NCBI GenBank assembly: GCA_024278415.1
Contig: JAJRTI010000003.1
Location: 1 to 5,314 of the forward strand
Direction of reading: 5' to 3'
From: Planctomycetota bacterium
GTDB lineage: Bacteria; Planctomycetota; Brocadiia; JAJRTI01
Length of the DNA stretch: 5,314 nucleotides
Position numbers and translations under genes: made by a program. How positions within the stretch are numbered: the first letter of the stretch is position 1; each line of letters starts with the position of its first letter. Below the pieces are notes generated by a model. It saw nothing but the letters and a program-made list of their open reading frames with translations. It had not been told where the DNA came from and made no database searches. Below are positions 4,790 to 5,314 of this stretch, in pieces.

Positions 4790-5314
4790 TCATCCGCCCA
4801 GCGCGATCGCCGCCTCCGCGACCCGCCAGCGCCAGTAGTCCATGGTGCTCTTGTCCCAGTCGTTGCCCGGGTCGGAGTAGGTTTCGTTTACTGCTGCGCG
4901 CAGCTCCTTGAGCACCTGCCGCGCCTGCTTCGCGGCAGGCGAGCCCTTGGCCGCGGACGCGAGGCGCTCCTGCAGGAGCTGGACGTAACGGTAGTCGTCC
5001 ACACCCTCGCGCTGCACGAGCATGCCGATAGACGGCAGCACCTGCCAGTCCGGCGTGTAGCGGCAGTCGCAGGAGACCCGCGCACCCGAGGGCAGCGCGA
5101 CGTAGGGGTCGGACTTGTCGCCGTCGTAGCTAAACGACCACTGCGCACGCAGGATCGCCCCCACGCGCCACGGGTAGAACCCGTAGCTGAACCGCGTCGC
5201 ACCCAAGTTGTAGAGCCCCAGCGTGCAGCCGTGGTCGCGGATCTCTCGGATCGTCTCCGGGGTGAGCGGGTACGCGCGGTTGGGGATGACGATGTCCGCC
5301 TCGCTCAAGTATTC
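4790..5314 (-). CDS. C-terminal part of a DUF4091/glycoside-hydrolase-like protein (5' end outside window)
   Basis: The frame is open to the window edge, so this is the last 174 residues of a longer protein; a TTG at 5308 is in frame but has no claim to be the start. Visible parts, in order: EADIVIPNRAY, an IREIRDHGCTLGLYN segment like a late barrel strand and helix, YGFYPWRVGAILRAQWSF, YDGDKSDPYVALPSG, then REGVDDYRYVQLLQERLAS and a helical tail ending in WRWRVAEAAIAL. The order strand, 'R-GA...-W-F', 'DPY...PSG', 'REG-DDYRY--LL' resembles the end of DUF4091 proteins, which are related to TIM-barrel glycoside hydrolases and often act on polysaccharides. This is from remembered motif order only. 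Catalytic residues would be upstream and are not seen. It is the gene before the antitoxin-like gene on the same strand, with a repeat-filled gap of 51 bp. Confidence 0.6.
   Translation of the reverse strand, partial: EYLSEADIVIPNRAYPLTPETIREIRDHGCTLGLYNLGATRFSYGFYPWRVGAILRAQWSFSYDGDKSDPYVALPSGARVSCDCRYTPDWQVLPSIGMLVQREGVDDYRYVQLLQERLASAAKGSPAAKQARQVLKELRAAVNETYSDPGNDWDKSTMDYWRWRVAEAAIALGG

Overview
The window is a GC-rich stretch of bacterial chromosome, with dense SD-led genes separated by repeat-laden spacers. It looks like an uncultured, probably anaerobic bacterium. The siroheme-decarboxylase pair belongs to the heme (or heme d1) route found in anaerobes and denitrifiers. The combination with large carbohydrate-type proteins and repeat-rich spacers would fit the Planctomycetota/Hydrogenedentota neighbourhood. 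That placement is an impression and not a demonstrated assignment.

Layout, left to right. Bases 1-136 are non-coding and hold an inverted array of 7-bp repeats. Bases 137-1531 are a tight minus-strand operon read yqeY > ahbA > ahbB, with a 2-nt gap and then an 8-bp overlap. AhbA and AhbB together decarboxylate siroheme. YqeY is a GatB/YqeY-domain protein whose link to heme synthesis is unclear. Bases 1532-1657 are a spacer with a perfect hairpin and two different tandem repeats, one of which supplies the stop codon of the next gene. Bases 1658-2710 (minus) are mtnA of the methionine salvage pathway, with a GTG start. Bases 2711-3174 separate mtnA from a divergent plus-strand gene and contain a decayed IS110-type transposase fragment that is not an intact gene. 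Bases 3175-4386 (plus) encode an alpha/beta hydrolase of dienelactone-hydrolase type. Bases 4387-4552 are a convergent spacer packed with short hairpins. Bases 4553-4738 (minus) encode a 61-aa antitoxin-like protein with no visible toxin partner. From 4790 to the right edge (minus) lies the C-terminal part of a larger protein that resembles the end of a DUF4091/glycoside-hydrolase-like protein.

The most notable signal is inside the hydrolase gene. A roughly 100-bp palindromic element made of two inverted C6/G6 hairpin units sits in the reading frame. It adds about 40 low-complexity residues between two core strands of the fold without breaking the frame. This resembles, in principle, the protein-embedded palindromic elements known from Rickettsia. 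Together with the IS110 relic and the 7- to 8-bp repeat arrays in the spacers, it points to a genome shaped by small repetitive elements. No complete new multi-gene system is visible in the window.
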